Shown here: piece by piece, positions 14,858-23,675 of the stretch
How the letters are laid out: each line of letters begins with the position of its first letter
Position numbering within the stretch: the stretch's first letter is position 1
Origin: CBDBCU01 sp965243185
GTDB taxonomy: Bacteria > Chloroflexota > Dehalococcoidia > Lucifugimonadales > UBA3495
DNA length: 64,000 nt
Reading direction: 5' to 3'
Assembly (NCBI GenBank): GCA_965243185.1
Contig: OZ251531.1
Location: 1,674,001-1,738,000 of the forward strand
Program-made: the position numbers and the translations under genes
The notes under the pieces: model-generated
Database searches by the model: none
Told to the model about the DNA's origin: nothing
What the model saw: only the letters and a program-made list of their open reading frames with translations

Positions 14858-15928
14858 ATGCTTACGCAGGTAGCAGCCGGGCGCACTTATGATTACAGCC
14901 ATTCGGTGGGGCGGGGGGCGCAGTCGGGGATGGGGTTCAGCCAGCCGGTGGCGGCGGCGTTTGGGCCGGGGAATCTGGTCTATGTGGCGAACCGGGGGAG
15001 CGAGGGCATCAGCAATGTTCCGTGGAACCGTATTGGGTACGGGGCGCGGGTGTCGCAGCTGACGGTGGGGGCCGCGTGGGGGGAGGAGGAGTTTATCGGG
15101 GAGTTCGCCAAGTATGGGGACGGCAATGGGGAGTTCATCTGGGCGTCGGGGATTGTTACCGACAGCCAAGGGCGGGTTTATGTTTCCGACGAGTGGCTGA
15201 ACCGGATTTCGGTTTATGACGCCGAGGGTCAGTTCATTACCCGCTGGAGTGCGCTGGCGGCGGAGGATGGGCAGGCGCACGGGACGGCGAGCATTGCCAT
15301 TGACGCCGCCGATAACATTTATGTCAGCGATGGGCGGAGTCATCAGGTTCGCAAGTTCAGCCGGGAAGGGGAGTTCATTGCCGGTTGGGGGGAGTTGGGC
15401 AGCGGCAAGGGGCAGTTCAATGCGCCTTGGGGGTTGACGGTGGACCAAGGCGGCAATGTCTATGTAGCCGACCATCGCAATCATCGGGTACAGAAGTTCA
15501 GCGGGGAAGGGGAGTGGCTGGCGCAGTTCGGGAGTCCCGGCGTGGGGCGGGGGCAGCTGCATTTGCCGACTTGCGTGGCGGTGGATCCGGAGGGGGATGT
15601 GTATGTGGCGGATTGGAGCGACAACGGGCAGCATCCGGGGCGGGTGCATATTTTTGATGCGGCGGGGGAGTTCATCATTACGCTGGTGGGGGATGCGCAG
15701 GAGCTGTCCCATTGGGCGAAGCTGACGGTGGACGCCAATGCCGATTATATCAAGCGCCGCCGGGAGGTGGATCTGCCGGGGCAGGAGTCGGAGTGGCGGT
15801 TTGCGCTGCCGACGGGCTTGCTGTATGACGGGGAGCGGGGGCGGCTGCTGGTGGTGGACAGTCAGCGGAGTCGGCTCCAGATTTACAACAAGGTTCAGGG
15901 CTATATGGTGCCGCAGATGAATCTGTAG
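14858..15928 (+). CDS. NHL-repeat beta-propeller protein
   Basis: A 356-residue protein built from NHL repeats: GIVTDSQGRVYVSDEWLNRISVYDAEGQFI, SIAIDAADNIYVSDGRSHQVRKFSREGEFI, GLTVDQGGNVYVADHRNHRVQKFSGEGEWL and VAVDPEGDVYVADW each form a blade, and about five or six blades can be counted. No signal peptide is visible. Such propellers act as binding scaffolds or as peptidyl-hydroxyglycine lyase-like enzymes; nothing here identifies a ligand. The start was taken at 14858 (MLTQVAAGRTYDYSHSVG). It follows the three proteases on the same strand, but a 100-bp gap separates them and co-transcription is uncertain. Confidence 0.85.
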   Translation: MLTQVAAGRTYDYSHSVGRGAQSGMGFSQPVAAAFGPGNLVYVANRGSEGISNVPWNRIGYGARVSQLTVGAAWGEEEFIGEFAKYGDGNGEFIWASGIVTDSQGRVYVSDEWLNRISVYDAEGQFITRWSALAAEDGQAHGTASIAIDAADNIYVSDGRSHQVRKFSREGEFIAGWGELGSGKGQFNAPWGLTVDQGGNVYVADHRNHRVQKFSGEGEWLAQFGSPGVGRGQLHLPTCVAVDPEGDVYVADWSDNGQHPGRVHIFDAAGEFIITLVGDAQELSHWAKLTVDANADYIKRRREVDLPGQESEWRFALPTGLLYDGERGRLLVVDSQRSRLQIYNKVQGYMVPQMNL

Positions 15929-16008
15929 GCGCGGCGGCCCGGCACGGCGGAAATTTTTGCGGGGGCGGGTTGGTCAACCCGCCCTTGCTTGCGGAGGGAA
16001 TAAGGGCG

Positions 16009-16326
16009 ATGACGCCGGAAAGGGAGGAGTATTATTTGCAGTGGGCGGCGGCTAATGGGGAGGCGCTTTGTGCGGAGATTGCGCCGGAGCTGCTGGAGTT
16101 GTGCGCGGCGGAGGCGGAGCCGACGGCGTTTATGGAGGAGTTTTTGACGGCGGGGCATACGCAGTGGCTGCTGTTGCGCTACCGGCGGCGGCTGCCGCAG
16201 CAGCAGGTGAATAATAACATTCTGCGGGTGTGGCTGCGGGCGTGCCGGCTGAATACGAGTAGGCTGACCGGGGCGGGGGAGGAGGATTGGGGGAAGGAGT
16301 TTTTTTCGGTGGAGGGGATGGGGTAG
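16009..16326 (+). CDS. Hypothetical protein, 105 aa
   Basis: Starts at ATG 16009 after GGAGGG; an in-frame upstream start at 15970 lacks a site. The protein begins MTPEREEYYLQWAAANGEALCAEIAPELLELCAAEAEPTAF, appears entirely helical, contains a basic stretch (LLRYRRRLPQQQ) and ends with an acidic tail. I recognise no family. Its spacing behind the NHL-repeat gene, 80 bp with a ribosome site, allows co-transcription. Composition matches its neighbours. Confidence 0.55.
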   Translation: MTPEREEYYLQWAAANGEALCAEIAPELLELCAAEAEPTAFMEEFLTAGHTQWLLLRYRRRLPQQQVNNNILRVWLRACRLNTSRLTGAGEEDWGKEFFSVEGMG

Positions 16327-16663
16327 GGGGGGACAGGATTCCTACTTTCGTGGGTAATGACGGTTGAGGATAGGAGATAGCCTTTAGGGGAGCTAGGGTT
16401 AGCGGTTGGCGTCGGCGGGGTTGGGGAGGGCAAAATAGCGTTGGATTGTTGGGGGGTTGGCGCAATTTTCCAAGTTGCTTTTTTATTGAGATTGACTGAA
16501 TGTGTCATTATATTTTTGTATAGTTGCGAAAAGAGTAATGATTTGTCGGGAAAAGGGGCGATACAGCAGGGAAATCCCGTAATAGTTTGTATTACGATTC
16601 TTTGACAAGGGCTGCCGGCGGCGTGTTAAAGTATCTGAAATTGGGGGATGGGCAACTAAAAGC
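16327..16663 (+). promoter_or_regulatory. AT-rich intergenic region with a promoter for the serine protease
   Basis: No gene is visible in these 337 bp. A degenerate copy of the ATTCCCAC-type repeat lies at 16333-16369. From about 16480 the sequence becomes AT-rich. TTGACA at 16602-16607 with TTAAAG at 16626-16631 (18-bp spacing) is a candidate promoter about 30 bp before the GTG start at 16664. Confidence 0.5.
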
Positions 16664-18160
16664 GTGTTTTCCCGACATAATTTCATCGGCATAGCTCTGA
16701 CGGTTACGCTGGCGGTACTGGTGGTTTTGGTGGGCCGGCTGCTTTTTATGCCGGCGGCGGCCCCGGAGGCGGCGGCGACGCCGGTTATCGGGGCTACTGG
16801 TAGCGGGGCGACTGGTATTGAGTCAACCAACTGGGCGGCGACTAATCCGCCGGCTACTTTCGCGCCGCTGCCGACGCCGAACATTGAGGCGACGATTCAG
16901 GCCCGGGTGGCGGAAATCGTGGCGGCGATGCCGGAGATGGAACCGACGCCGACTTTGGCCGCGGTAGAGGTGGCCGACGCGGTCGCGCCGCCTACGGCCC
17001 CGCCGCCGTTGCCGCCGACCCGCGTTCCACTGCCGCTGGCTACGGCGCAGCCGCCGGCAACTTCCGCGGCGGCGCCGACTCCGGCCGCCCCTTCGACCGG
17101 TTATTCCAATGACCTGGTGGCGATGGTGCAGCGGGTCAAGCCGGGCATTGTCCGCATTGACACTACGGCCGGCGGGGGCAGCGGCATTATTTTTGAGACT
17201 ACTCCTGACCAGGGCGCGCTAATCCTGACTAACTATCATGTTATTAAAGCCGGCTCCCGCATTAACATTCGGGTTAATGACGAGACTACCTACCCCGGGG
17301 CGGTGGTGGGTTTTGACGAGGCGCGGGACTTGGCGGTGCTGGAAATCTGCTGCGGCGATTTCACTCCTTTGACTTTCGACACTTCCGAAACGATTATGCC
17401 GGGCAGCGAAGTTATTGCCATTGGCTACGCGCTGCAAATTTCCGGGCCGGCGACGGTTACGCGCGGCATTGTTTCGGCCTACCGCTATCATCCCCGCTAT
17501 TTTTCCTGGGTGCTGCAAACGGATGCGCCGATTAACGCCGGGAACAGCGGCGGGCCTCTGCTGCTGACGAGCGGCGAGGTGGTGGGCATTAACACTTTCG
17601 TTTATGACCGGGACGCTGCCGGCAATCGGTCTGAGGGGATTAACTTTGCTTTGGCGGAACGGAGCATTCGCGGGCTGCTGCCGGAACTCAAGAATGGGGC
17701 GCGCAATCCGCGAGTTACGCCGTTCATCCGTTGGCAGACTTACGCCAACCCGGATTATAACTATACTTTCCGCATTCCGGAGGATTGGGCAATCGACGAC
17801 AGCGACCGCAACTATGTGCGGTTTGCCAGTCCGGACGGGGCGGCGCTGGCGTCGGTGATGATTCCCGATTGGGAGATTACGGCGGCGGATAGTTATTTTG
17901 ATACCCGGATTGCCCGGCTGGAGGAGCATTACGATACTTTCATTCTGACCGGGCGCACTCGTTCCACGGACAGCGGGGAAACGGCCCGGATCCGCTACAC
18001 CGGGCAGCTGAATGGGGGCTGTATTGAGGAGTATCGGGAGCAGCTGACGCTGGTGAAGGGGGCGGCTTATTGGGTGGGGTTCAGCGTTTGCGCCGATTCT
18101 ACTGAATACTATGGGCAAATCGGGCAGACGGTGCTCGACAGTTTGCAAGTGATGCCTTAA
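16664..18160 (+). CDS. Membrane-anchored trypsin-like serine protease (DegP/HtrA type, no PDZ)
   Basis: A 498-residue protein with a GTG start. One membrane anchor (about residues 8-29) is followed by a long Ala/Pro/Thr linker to about residue 145 and then a trypsin-like domain with the full triad: His192 in LTNYHV, Asp222 in ARDLAVL, Ser295 in NAGNSGGP. After the protease domain there is no PDZ domain. Instead a C-terminal domain of about 140 residues opens TYANPDYNYTFRIPEDWAIDDSDRNYVRF, a PsbP/Mog1-like fold often fused to surface lipoproteins in this lineage. A similar YSIEVPADWEM block occurs in the lipoprotein at 29545. It should act outside the membrane in protein quality control or signalling. 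Confidence 0.87.
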   Translation: MFSRHNFIGIALTVTLAVLVVLVGRLLFMPAAAPEAAATPVIGATGSGATGIESTNWAATNPPATFAPLPTPNIEATIQARVAEIVAAMPEMEPTPTLAAVEVADAVAPPTAPPPLPPTRVPLPLATAQPPATSAAAPTPAAPSTGYSNDLVAMVQRVKPGIVRIDTTAGGGSGIIFETTPDQGALILTNYHVIKAGSRINIRVNDETTYPGAVVGFDEARDLAVLEICCGDFTPLTFDTSETIMPGSEVIAIGYALQISGPATVTRGIVSAYRYHPRYFSWVLQTDAPINAGNSGGPLLLTSGEVVGINTFVYDRDAAGNRSEGINFALAERSIRGLLPELKNGARNPRVTPFIRWQTYANPDYNYTFRIPEDWAIDDSDRNYVRFASPDGAALASVMIPDWEITAADSYFDTRIARLEEHYDTFILTGRTRSTDSGETARIRYTGQLNGGCIEEYREQLTLVKGAAYWVGFSVCADSTEYYGQIGQTVLDSLQVMP

Positions 18161-18351
18161 CGGCTAACCGCGATTTTGTCGGCGAAGCCCGGCACCTTTG
18201 TCCCGCAACAGCCAACCCGTTTTCGCGCACCCGGAACTGGTTGCCGGCAAAGCAACGCCGGCAAATATATTCCCGTTGACCGCCGGCTGTGGTATGATAC
18301 GTTTGTGGGTAGATTAACGCCCCGACCCATAACTACGGCGAGGTTGCGTCA

Positions 18352-18789
18352 GTGGATGATGACCACCAGGATCGGCAGTATCCCCTCTTGGGCGACTTGG
18401 TGCCGTGGCCGCTGCTGCTGATTACTTTTTGCGTGTCAATGACCGTCCTGGTCATCGAGACTTGGGTTGGTCGGCAGGCGGGAAATGATTGGTGGCAAGC
18501 CGGCACCCAGAACTTGGATAAACCAGTTTATGCCGCCGCCCTGTGTGTCATCATCGGCAACACGGTTCGGTTAGTAAAGGAGGGATTTATGTGGCTGTCG
18601 AAAGAGAAGGCCCGGCACGAGGCCCGGGTCGCCGCCCGGGTCGCGGCCGAAGTCACCGCTGAAGTCACCGATAAGGTGACCGCCGAGGTTACTGATAAGG
18701 TCACCGCCGCGCGGGACAAAGCTTGGGTCGAGTGGTTGAAAGACCAGAACATCACTCCGCCCCAGACGCCGCCGACTTCTGAGAGATAG
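18352..18789 (+). CDS. Two-TM protein with Val-Thr-Ala coiled-coil tail
   Basis: A 145-residue protein starting at GTG 18352. Two membrane segments (about residues 18-38 and 58-74) are followed by a cytoplasmic tail with short repeats (RVAAEVTAEVTDKVTAEVTDKVTAARDKAWVEWLKDQ) and a proline-rich end. The architecture matches the gene at 6704: two TM, a repeat tail that should form a coiled coil, and a KAW--W motif. The second half, from the in-frame ATG in GGAGGGATTTATG (18583-18591), was duplicated just downstream as the small ORF at 18820. The function is unknown. Confidence 0.6.
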   Translation: MDDDHQDRQYPLLGDLVPWPLLLITFCVSMTVLVIETWVGRQAGNDWWQAGTQNLDKPVYAAALCVIIGNTVRLVKEGFMWLSKEKARHEARVAARVAAEVTAEVTDKVTAEVTDKVTAARDKAWVEWLKDQNITPPQTPPTSER

Positions 18790-18819
18790 TTGACCCGGGC
18801 GGTAGTAACGGAGAGATTT

Positions 18820-18963
18820 ATGTGGCTGTCGAAAGAGAAGGCCCGGCACGAGGCTAGGATCTCGGCCAAGGTCACCGCCGAGCGGGACAAAGCTTGGGTC
18901 GAGTGGCTGAAAGACCAGAACATCACTCCGCCCCAGACGCCGCCGCCAGCTTCTAAAAAATAG
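18820..18963 (+). CDS. Small ORF, partial tandem duplicate of the preceding gene's tail
   Basis: A 47-residue frame, MWLSKEKARHEARISAKVTAE then RDKAWVEWLKDQNITPPQTPP. It repeats the soluble tail of the gene at 18352 almost exactly but lacks most VTAEVTDK repeats and both membrane segments. The duplicated DNA includes the sequence before the internal ATG (GTAA-GGAG-GATTTATGTGG), so it has its own ribosome site. It may be a free cytoplasmic version of the tail or simply a duplication relic. Its presence hints that the internal ATG in the parent gene is also used. Confidence 0.5.
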   Translation: MWLSKEKARHEARISAKVTAERDKAWVEWLKDQNITPPQTPPPASKK

Positions 18964-19004
18964 TTGCCCTTTGCTACTGCCAAAGGGGTTACTTCTGACC
19001 CGGT

Positions 19005-19044
19005 AAGCGGCCGGGACGACGGTTAACCGTCGTCCCGGCCGCTT
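19005..19044. terminator. Perfect 40-bp palindrome
   Basis: The two 20-bp halves are exact reverse complements, meeting at GGTTAACC. In RNA this makes an 18-bp GC-rich stem with a TTAA loop. The T run after it is weak on either strand, so it could be a bidirectional terminator or a protein-binding palindrome. Confidence 0.6.
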
Positions 19045-19210
19045 TATACCCTTTTATCCCGGTTAAACCGGTCGCCCCGGCTTAATTCCGGATTATCAAT
19101 TTTCAATTCCCAAAATCCTTCACAATTCCTTCAACATTGCCCCCTAAAATCCTGATTAGCGACAGCAAACAATCGTCGCGGAACGCCATAAAATTCAGGA
19201 GGTTTCCCCA

Positions 19211-19813
19211 ATGCAGTTCCCCCGCTTGCTCAAAAACAAGTTCCTGATCATTGCCGCCGCCGGCATTATGTCCCTGGGCATCGTTGGCGGCTTGGGCGCG
19301 GCGGCGGTTGGCGCCGCTGCGGGCCACGGCCCCGGCTTCGGGAATGCCGACAACTTCCCGGCCCGGGTCGCCCAAAAGCTCAACGCCGCCCTGGGCTTGA
19401 CCGGCGACAGCAGCATTACCGACACCCAGATGCAAACCGCTTTCAACGCCGCCACCGCCGATATGCAGGAGGAGAAACTCCAGCAAAAGCTGACCGACGC
19501 CGGCGTGGCTCAGGCGGACGCCGATGCCATTATGACCTGGTTCCGCGCTTGGCCTTACTCCGACCTGGTCAAACTCCGTGCCATCGGCTTTGCCCGCAAC
19601 GCCAGCCAGGTCGAGCGCAAACTTTCCCACCTGGTCGAAAAGGAGTGGATTACCCAAGCCCAGTCCGATGGCATCCTCTCTTGGTTCAATGACCGCCCCG
19701 ACCTGCCGGAGGAACTGGAACGGGCCGGCCACGGCCACCGTCACGGCAAGGGCGATGGCGACCGCGGCGGCTCCCGCCATCACCGCGGCAACGGCGACGG
19801 CGACAATTCCTAA
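19211..19813 (+). CDS. Secreted helical protein with His/Gly/Asp-rich tail (DUF2680-like)
   Basis: A 200-residue protein with an N-terminal signal segment (FLIIAAAGIMSLGIVGGLGAA), a helical middle and a tail rich in His, Gly, Asp and Arg from about residue 170 (GHGHRHGKGDGDRGGSRHH) that could bind metal ions. The middle contains two weakly repeated motifs, DADAIMTWFRAWP and QSDGILSWFNDRPDLP, like the helical hairpins of DUF2680-type extracytoplasmic proteins. AGGAGG sits 6-11 bp before the ATG at 19211. It is probably exported; the role is unknown. The 5' region follows the 40-bp palindrome. Confidence 0.65.
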   Translation: MQFPRLLKNKFLIIAAAGIMSLGIVGGLGAAAVGAAAGHGPGFGNADNFPARVAQKLNAALGLTGDSSITDTQMQTAFNAATADMQEEKLQQKLTDAGVAQADADAIMTWFRAWPYSDLVKLRAIGFARNASQVERKLSHLVEKEWITQAQSDGILSWFNDRPDLPEELERAGHGHRHGKGDGDRGGSRHHRGNGDGDNS

Positions 19814-19823
19814 CCCCAATCCC

Positions 19824-19868
19824 GACCGTCATTCCCGCGCTAACCGGAATCCGGCGGGAATGACGGTC
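19824..19868. repeat. Extragenic inverted repeat, GTCATTCCCGC type
   Basis: GACCGTCATTCCCGC (19824-19838) is the exact complement of 19854-19868. It belongs to the common CATTCCCGC family of bacterial extragenic repeats and may also end transcription of the preceding gene. Confidence 0.75.
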
Positions 19869-19902
19869 AAGGGCAGCCGGCCCAATTCCTGAAACCCGGC
19901 CC

Positions 19903-19941
19903 AAAGGATGGGATACAATTCCCATCCTTTACCCGTATAAT
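19903..19941 (+). promoter_or_regulatory. Inverted repeat and -10 before the gene at 19991
   Basis: An exact 11-bp inverted repeat (AAAGGATGGGA 19903-19913, TCCCATCCTTT 19920-19930) lies directly before TATAAT at 19936-19941. The repeat covers the -35 position, so a regulator binding it could block or replace -35 contacts. Confidence 0.5.
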
Positions 19942-19990
19942 TAGACGCCTAACACCGCGCACCGGCCCAATCGTAAGGAACGGCGCTTTT

Positions 19991-20515
19991 ATGCTCGCAG
20001 GACTTACCGCCGGGGGCATTGCGACCATCCTGGCTATTCTGGTTTCCCTGCCGCTGGTCTCGCCCCACGATGGCATCTTTAACAGCGCCAGCGTTGCCCT
20101 GGCCGGCTTGCCGGTATCCCTGCTGGCCGGTTTAGTCGGGCGGTTCACCGGCCGCCCGAACCGAGCGGCGACCCCGGCCCTTTTCGTCATCCTCTGGCTG
20201 ATCCTTGCCGTTGTCCTTACCGGAGCCGCCCTTTACCTGATGTCCAGTAACCAACTGGAAAATTACTTGACCTTTACCCTGACCCTGGCTGCCGTAATGT
20301 TCGGTGTTACCGCCGTTGGTACCGTGCTGTTCCACCGCTATGTACCCCAACTTCCCTGGTGGAGCGCGCCGATCCTGATTGCTATTGTGCTAACCTTGGG
20401 CTGGGCTTTGCGGGAAATGGGCGACCAGCCCAGCGGCCAACTCGAGTTGCCGCCGCCGGCGTCCCGGCAACTGCCGCACGCCCCGTCCATCTTATCCCTT
20501 GACGCCACTGTTTAA
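19991..20515 (+). CDS. Hypothetical integral membrane protein
   Basis: A 174-residue protein with about five hydrophobic segments: TAGGIATILAILVSLPLV, VALAGLPVSLLAGLVGRF, ALFVILWLILAVVLTGAALYL, LTFTLTLAAVMFGVTAVGTVLF and APILIAIVLTLGWAL. A proline-rich hydrophilic end follows. I do not recognise a family. It lies 10 bp before the YceI-like lipoprotein gene on the same strand and so probably heads the operon that continues into the two-component genes. That context suggests a membrane or stress role, but this is only inference. Confidence 0.6.
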   Translation: MLAGLTAGGIATILAILVSLPLVSPHDGIFNSASVALAGLPVSLLAGLVGRFTGRPNRAATPALFVILWLILAVVLTGAALYLMSSNQLENYLTFTLTLAAVMFGVTAVGTVLFHRYVPQLPWWSAPILIAIVLTLGWALREMGDQPSGQLELPPPASRQLPHAPSILSLDATV

Positions 20516-20525
20516 CGGAGGATTT

Positions 20526-21413
20526 ATGCGTCTATTTATCCCAAACCTCGGCAAAACCGCAAACCGCCGTCTTACCCGGCCGGCAATGCTCTTGTCGGCG
20601 GCTCTGCTCCTTGCCTTGACCGCCGCGCTGGCCTGCGGCGGCAGCGCGGCGGCTCCGGCGGCGCCCACGGCCGCGCCGGCGGTCACTCAACCGGCGGCCG
20701 TAGCTCAACCCACCGCTGCGGCTACTGCGCCGCCGGCCGTTATGCCGACCAGCCCGCCGGCGATCGCCACTCCGGCCGTCACGGCAATGGCAACAGCTGC
20801 TACCGCCCCGGAACCTACCGACATCCCGGCGGCAACTGACCCGCCGCCGGCCGCCGTTCCTACTGAACCGGCCGCGCCGGCCGCGGCCGCTGACGGTAGG
20901 GCATTCACCGTCGGCGATGGCTCGGAAGCCACTTTTACCGTCAACGAAAAACTGGCTTGGCTCGACTTGCCCAACGATGCCGTAATGCGTACCGAATCCC
21001 TTTCCGGCACCGTCTATCTCGACGGCCGCCCTTCGGTTATCGACATTGACCTGCATTCCCTGACCAGCGATGCCAACCGCCGGGACCGCTATGTCCGGGA
21101 GCGGATGTTTCCCGACAATCCCATCGCTACCTTTACTGTAACCGACTTGGGCGACTTGCCCAATCCCTTGCCGCCGGGCGAAGTCATCACCCGGGAAGTG
21201 ACCGGTGAGCTTGCCGTCCGCGGCGTGGTCAAACCCATCACTTTCACCGTGGAAGCCCGCCGCGACCCGGATGCCTTGTTCATCCTGGGCAGTACTGCCT
21301 TTACCTGGGACGAACTGGAAATTCCCCCGCCCAACATTCCCGGCCGGATTCAGGTCAAGGACGAAGTAAGCGTCTCGGTGCTGCTGTCCGCCGTCCCCGA
21401 ACCCGGCAGCTAA
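20526..21413 (+). CDS. YceI-family lipoprotein
   Basis: A 295-residue protein starting at ATG 20526 behind GGAGG. The signal peptide ends in a lipobox-like LTAALACGG, then a long Ala/Pro/Thr linker runs to about residue 125. A YceI lipocalin-like domain follows: LSGTVYLDGRPSVIDIDLHSLTSDANRRDRYVRERMFPDNPIATFTV and GELAVRGVVKPITFTVEARRD. YceI proteins bind isoprenoid or other lipids outside the cytoplasm and are often stress-induced. The gene lies 15 bp before a response regulator, so it may be a target or sensory partner of that two-component system. The linker separates the domain from the membrane. Confidence 0.88.
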   Translation: MRLFIPNLGKTANRRLTRPAMLLSAALLLALTAALACGGSAAAPAAPTAAPAVTQPAAVAQPTAAATAPPAVMPTSPPAIATPAVTAMATAATAPEPTDIPAATDPPPAAVPTEPAAPAAAADGRAFTVGDGSEATFTVNEKLAWLDLPNDAVMRTESLSGTVYLDGRPSVIDIDLHSLTSDANRRDRYVRERMFPDNPIATFTVTDLGDLPNPLPPGEVITREVTGELAVRGVVKPITFTVEARRDPDALFILGSTAFTWDELEIPPPNIPGRIQVKDEVSVSVLLSAVPEPGS

Positions 21414-21428
21414 AGGCAGGTTGCCGCA

Positions 21429-22118
21429 ATGCCTAACACGGTACTGATTGTCGAGGATGACCCGCATACTGTGGAACTGGTGCGCCTATACCTGAACCAC
21501 GATGGACACCGGGTACTGGCCGCCGCTACCGGCCCGGAAGGATTGCGCCAAGCCCGGGCCGAAGCGCCGGATTTGATTGTCCTCGATCTGATGCTGCCCG
21601 GTCTGGACGGGTGGGAAATCTGCCGCGCCCTCCGCGCCGAGTCGGATGTTCCCATCATTATGGTAACGGCCCGGGTCGAGGAAACGGACCGCCTGACCGG
21701 CTTGGAGTTGGGCGCCGATGACTATGTGGTCAAGCCCTTCAGCCCCAAAGAACTGGCGGCCCGGGTGAAAGCGGTACTGCGCCGCGCCGCCCGCCTGGAC
21801 GCGGAAAGCGGCGGCGGTCAACTGACCTACGGCCCCCTCCGCGCCAATCTGCGGGAACGCGCCGCTTATGCCAATGATACCCCCTTGTCCCTTACGCCTA
21901 CCGAGTTCCGCATATTGGTAATGCTCTTGCGGGAACCGGGGCGGGTTTTCAACCGCGAGCAAATCATCGAGAAGGTCTTTGGCTACGATTTCGAGGGCTT
22001 CGACCGCACTGTCGACGCCCATGTTTCCGCCCTGCGCCGCAAAATCGAAGCTCCCTTGGACAAAACCCGCTACATCCATACCATTTACGGAGTGGGGTAC
22101 AAACTTGGCCGCGCCTGA
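21429..22118 (+). CDS. OmpR/PhoB-family response regulator
   Basis: A 229-residue transcription factor. The receiver domain has the acidic pocket (VEDDP), phosphoacceptor Asp53 in VLDLMLPG, the switch residue in MVTARVEETDR and the conserved Lys in DDYVVKPFSPKELAARV. The C-terminal winged helix is recognisable from PLSLTPTEFRILVMLLREPGRVFNREQIIEKVFGYDFEGFDRTVDAHVSALRRKI. Its TGA stop overlaps the start of the histidine kinase gene by 14 bp, so the two are translationally coupled. It probably controls the cluster around it (YceI and the downstream efflux genes). Confidence 0.95.
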   Translation: MPNTVLIVEDDPHTVELVRLYLNHDGHRVLAAATGPEGLRQARAEAPDLIVLDLMLPGLDGWEICRALRAESDVPIIMVTARVEETDRLTGLELGADDYVVKPFSPKELAARVKAVLRRAARLDAESGGGQLTYGPLRANLRERAAYANDTPLSLTPTEFRILVMLLREPGRVFNREQIIEKVFGYDFEGFDRTVDAHVSALRRKIEAPLDKTRYIHTIYGVGYKLGRA

Positions 22119-23604
22119 TTGGTTTTTCAGCCTGCGCTTTCGGCTGATACTGGCTTTTACCCTGGCTTTGGCTTTGGCCTTGGCCGGGGTCGGCTTCTTT
22201 GTCAGTTTCGCCACTACGCAGGAAACGGACCGCTTCCAGCGCCGCAGCCAGGAATTCCGCGCTGAACGCGTCCACCGCATTATCGCCCGCCACTACCGGG
22301 AACATCAGGCTTGGGAGGGTTTGCAGCCCCGATTGGAGCAGGCGGCCGCCCTCTACGGCCGCCGTTTTATCATTGCCGACCCGGCCGGCCGGATCATCCT
22401 CGACTCGCACCACGCCGCCGAAACCGCCGCCAAAAATCGGGCTTGGGAAAGTTGGGAAAAGGACCAACTCCAGGGCCGCGCCCGTCCTATTCTGGTCGAT
22501 GACCGCCCCATAGCCCTTTTGGTACTGGCCCCGGAAAATGGCGAGACTACCGCTGATGTCGATAACCCCGGCAATGGTTTCTTTCCGGCTGCATTCATCC
22601 CCGGCCCGGAACCCGGCGGCCCGCCGCCGGAACGGGAACCGGCGCCGGCCCGCTTGGCTACGGAGGTGCGGCGTTCCCTCTACTGGTCGGGATTGGCCGC
22701 GGCGGCCGCCGGCATTTTCTTAATTTCCCTGCTTTCCCGCCGCATCCTGGCTCCGGTGCGAACTCTTAATACCGCCGCGCAACGCTTGGGGCAAGGCGAT
22801 TTTTCCCAGCGCGTCCCGGCGGCCGGCCCCGCGGAACTGCGTCATCTCAGCCAGACCTTTAACACTATGGCGGAAAACCTGGCGGTCGCCGAACAGCTGC
22901 GCCGCAACCTGGCGGCCGATGTGGCCCACGAACTGCGGACGCCCCTGTCCAACATTCAGGGCTACCTCGAAGCGGTCAATGACGGGTTGCTGCAACCGGA
23001 CGCCGCCACGATTGCCGCCCTCCGTCAGCAGACCGCCCATCTCGTCGCTCTGGTCGAGGATTTGCGCCTATTGGCACAAGCTGAGGCCGGGGCCTTGCAG
23101 CTGGACTTGCAGCCCCAATCCTTGCCGGACTTGCTGGCTGCGGCCGTTTCCGCCTTTCGACCCCGGGCGGCGGCCAAAGGCATTACGCTGAATTTTGATG
23201 CCGCCCCCGGCTTGCCACCGCTTTTCCTGGACGCGACCCGCATCAGCCAAGTCGCCGCCAATTTGCTCGAGAATGCCATCATGCATACTCCCGAAGGCGG
23301 GGCCGTAACCGTAACCGCCGGGCAGGATGCCGCCAATGAACTATGGGCGGCGGTACAGGACAGCGGCCCCGGCATTGCCGCCGATGACTTGCCGCACATT
23401 TTCGACCGCTTTTATCGCGTGGACCCGTCCCGGGCCCGGGCTACCGGCGGCGTTGGCTTGGGACTTACCATTGCCCGCCAGCTGATCGCCGCCCACGGCG
23501 GCCGTATCCACGCCGCCAGTCAACCCGGGCAAGGGGCTACCTTTACTTTCATCCTGCCTTTGACTGCCGGTTTGCCCCCGGATAAAGCCGAAACCGCCGC
23601 TTAA
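22105..23604 (+). CDS. Membrane sensor histidine kinase
   Basis: About 499 residues from a TTG start at 22105 that overlaps the response regulator; the frame is open further upstream but has no other plausible start. Two membrane segments (about residues 11-32 and 195-213) enclose an extracytoplasmic sensor region of about 160 residues. HAMP (RRILAPVRTLNTAAQRLGQGDFSQRV), the phosphoacceptor box VAHELRTPLSNIQGY (His275) and the catalytic domain follow, with N (AANLLENAIMHTP), G1 (VQDSGPGIAADDLPHIFDRFYR) and G2 (GGVGLGLTIARQL). It is the partner of the regulator at 21429. The signal is unknown. Confidence 0.93.
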   Translation: MAAPDWFFSLRFRLILAFTLALALALAGVGFFVSFATTQETDRFQRRSQEFRAERVHRIIARHYREHQAWEGLQPRLEQAAALYGRRFIIADPAGRIILDSHHAAETAAKNRAWESWEKDQLQGRARPILVDDRPIALLVLAPENGETTADVDNPGNGFFPAAFIPGPEPGGPPPEREPAPARLATEVRRSLYWSGLAAAAAGIFLISLLSRRILAPVRTLNTAAQRLGQGDFSQRVPAAGPAELRHLSQTFNTMAENLAVAEQLRRNLAADVAHELRTPLSNIQGYLEAVNDGLLQPDAATIAALRQQTAHLVALVEDLRLLAQAEAGALQLDLQPQSLPDLLAAAVSAFRPRAAAKGITLNFDAAPGLPPLFLDATRISQVAANLLENAIMHTPEGGAVTVTAGQDAANELWAAVQDSGPGIAADDLPHIFDRFYRVDPSRARATGGVGLGLTIARQLIAAHGGRIHAASQPGQGATFTFILPLTAGLPPDKAETAA

Positions 23605-23675
23605 AGCGTATATAATAGAGTTGGAACGCCCCCATCCCATTCCAGGGACGGGAGCCGGGAACGGAAGGGAAGCCT

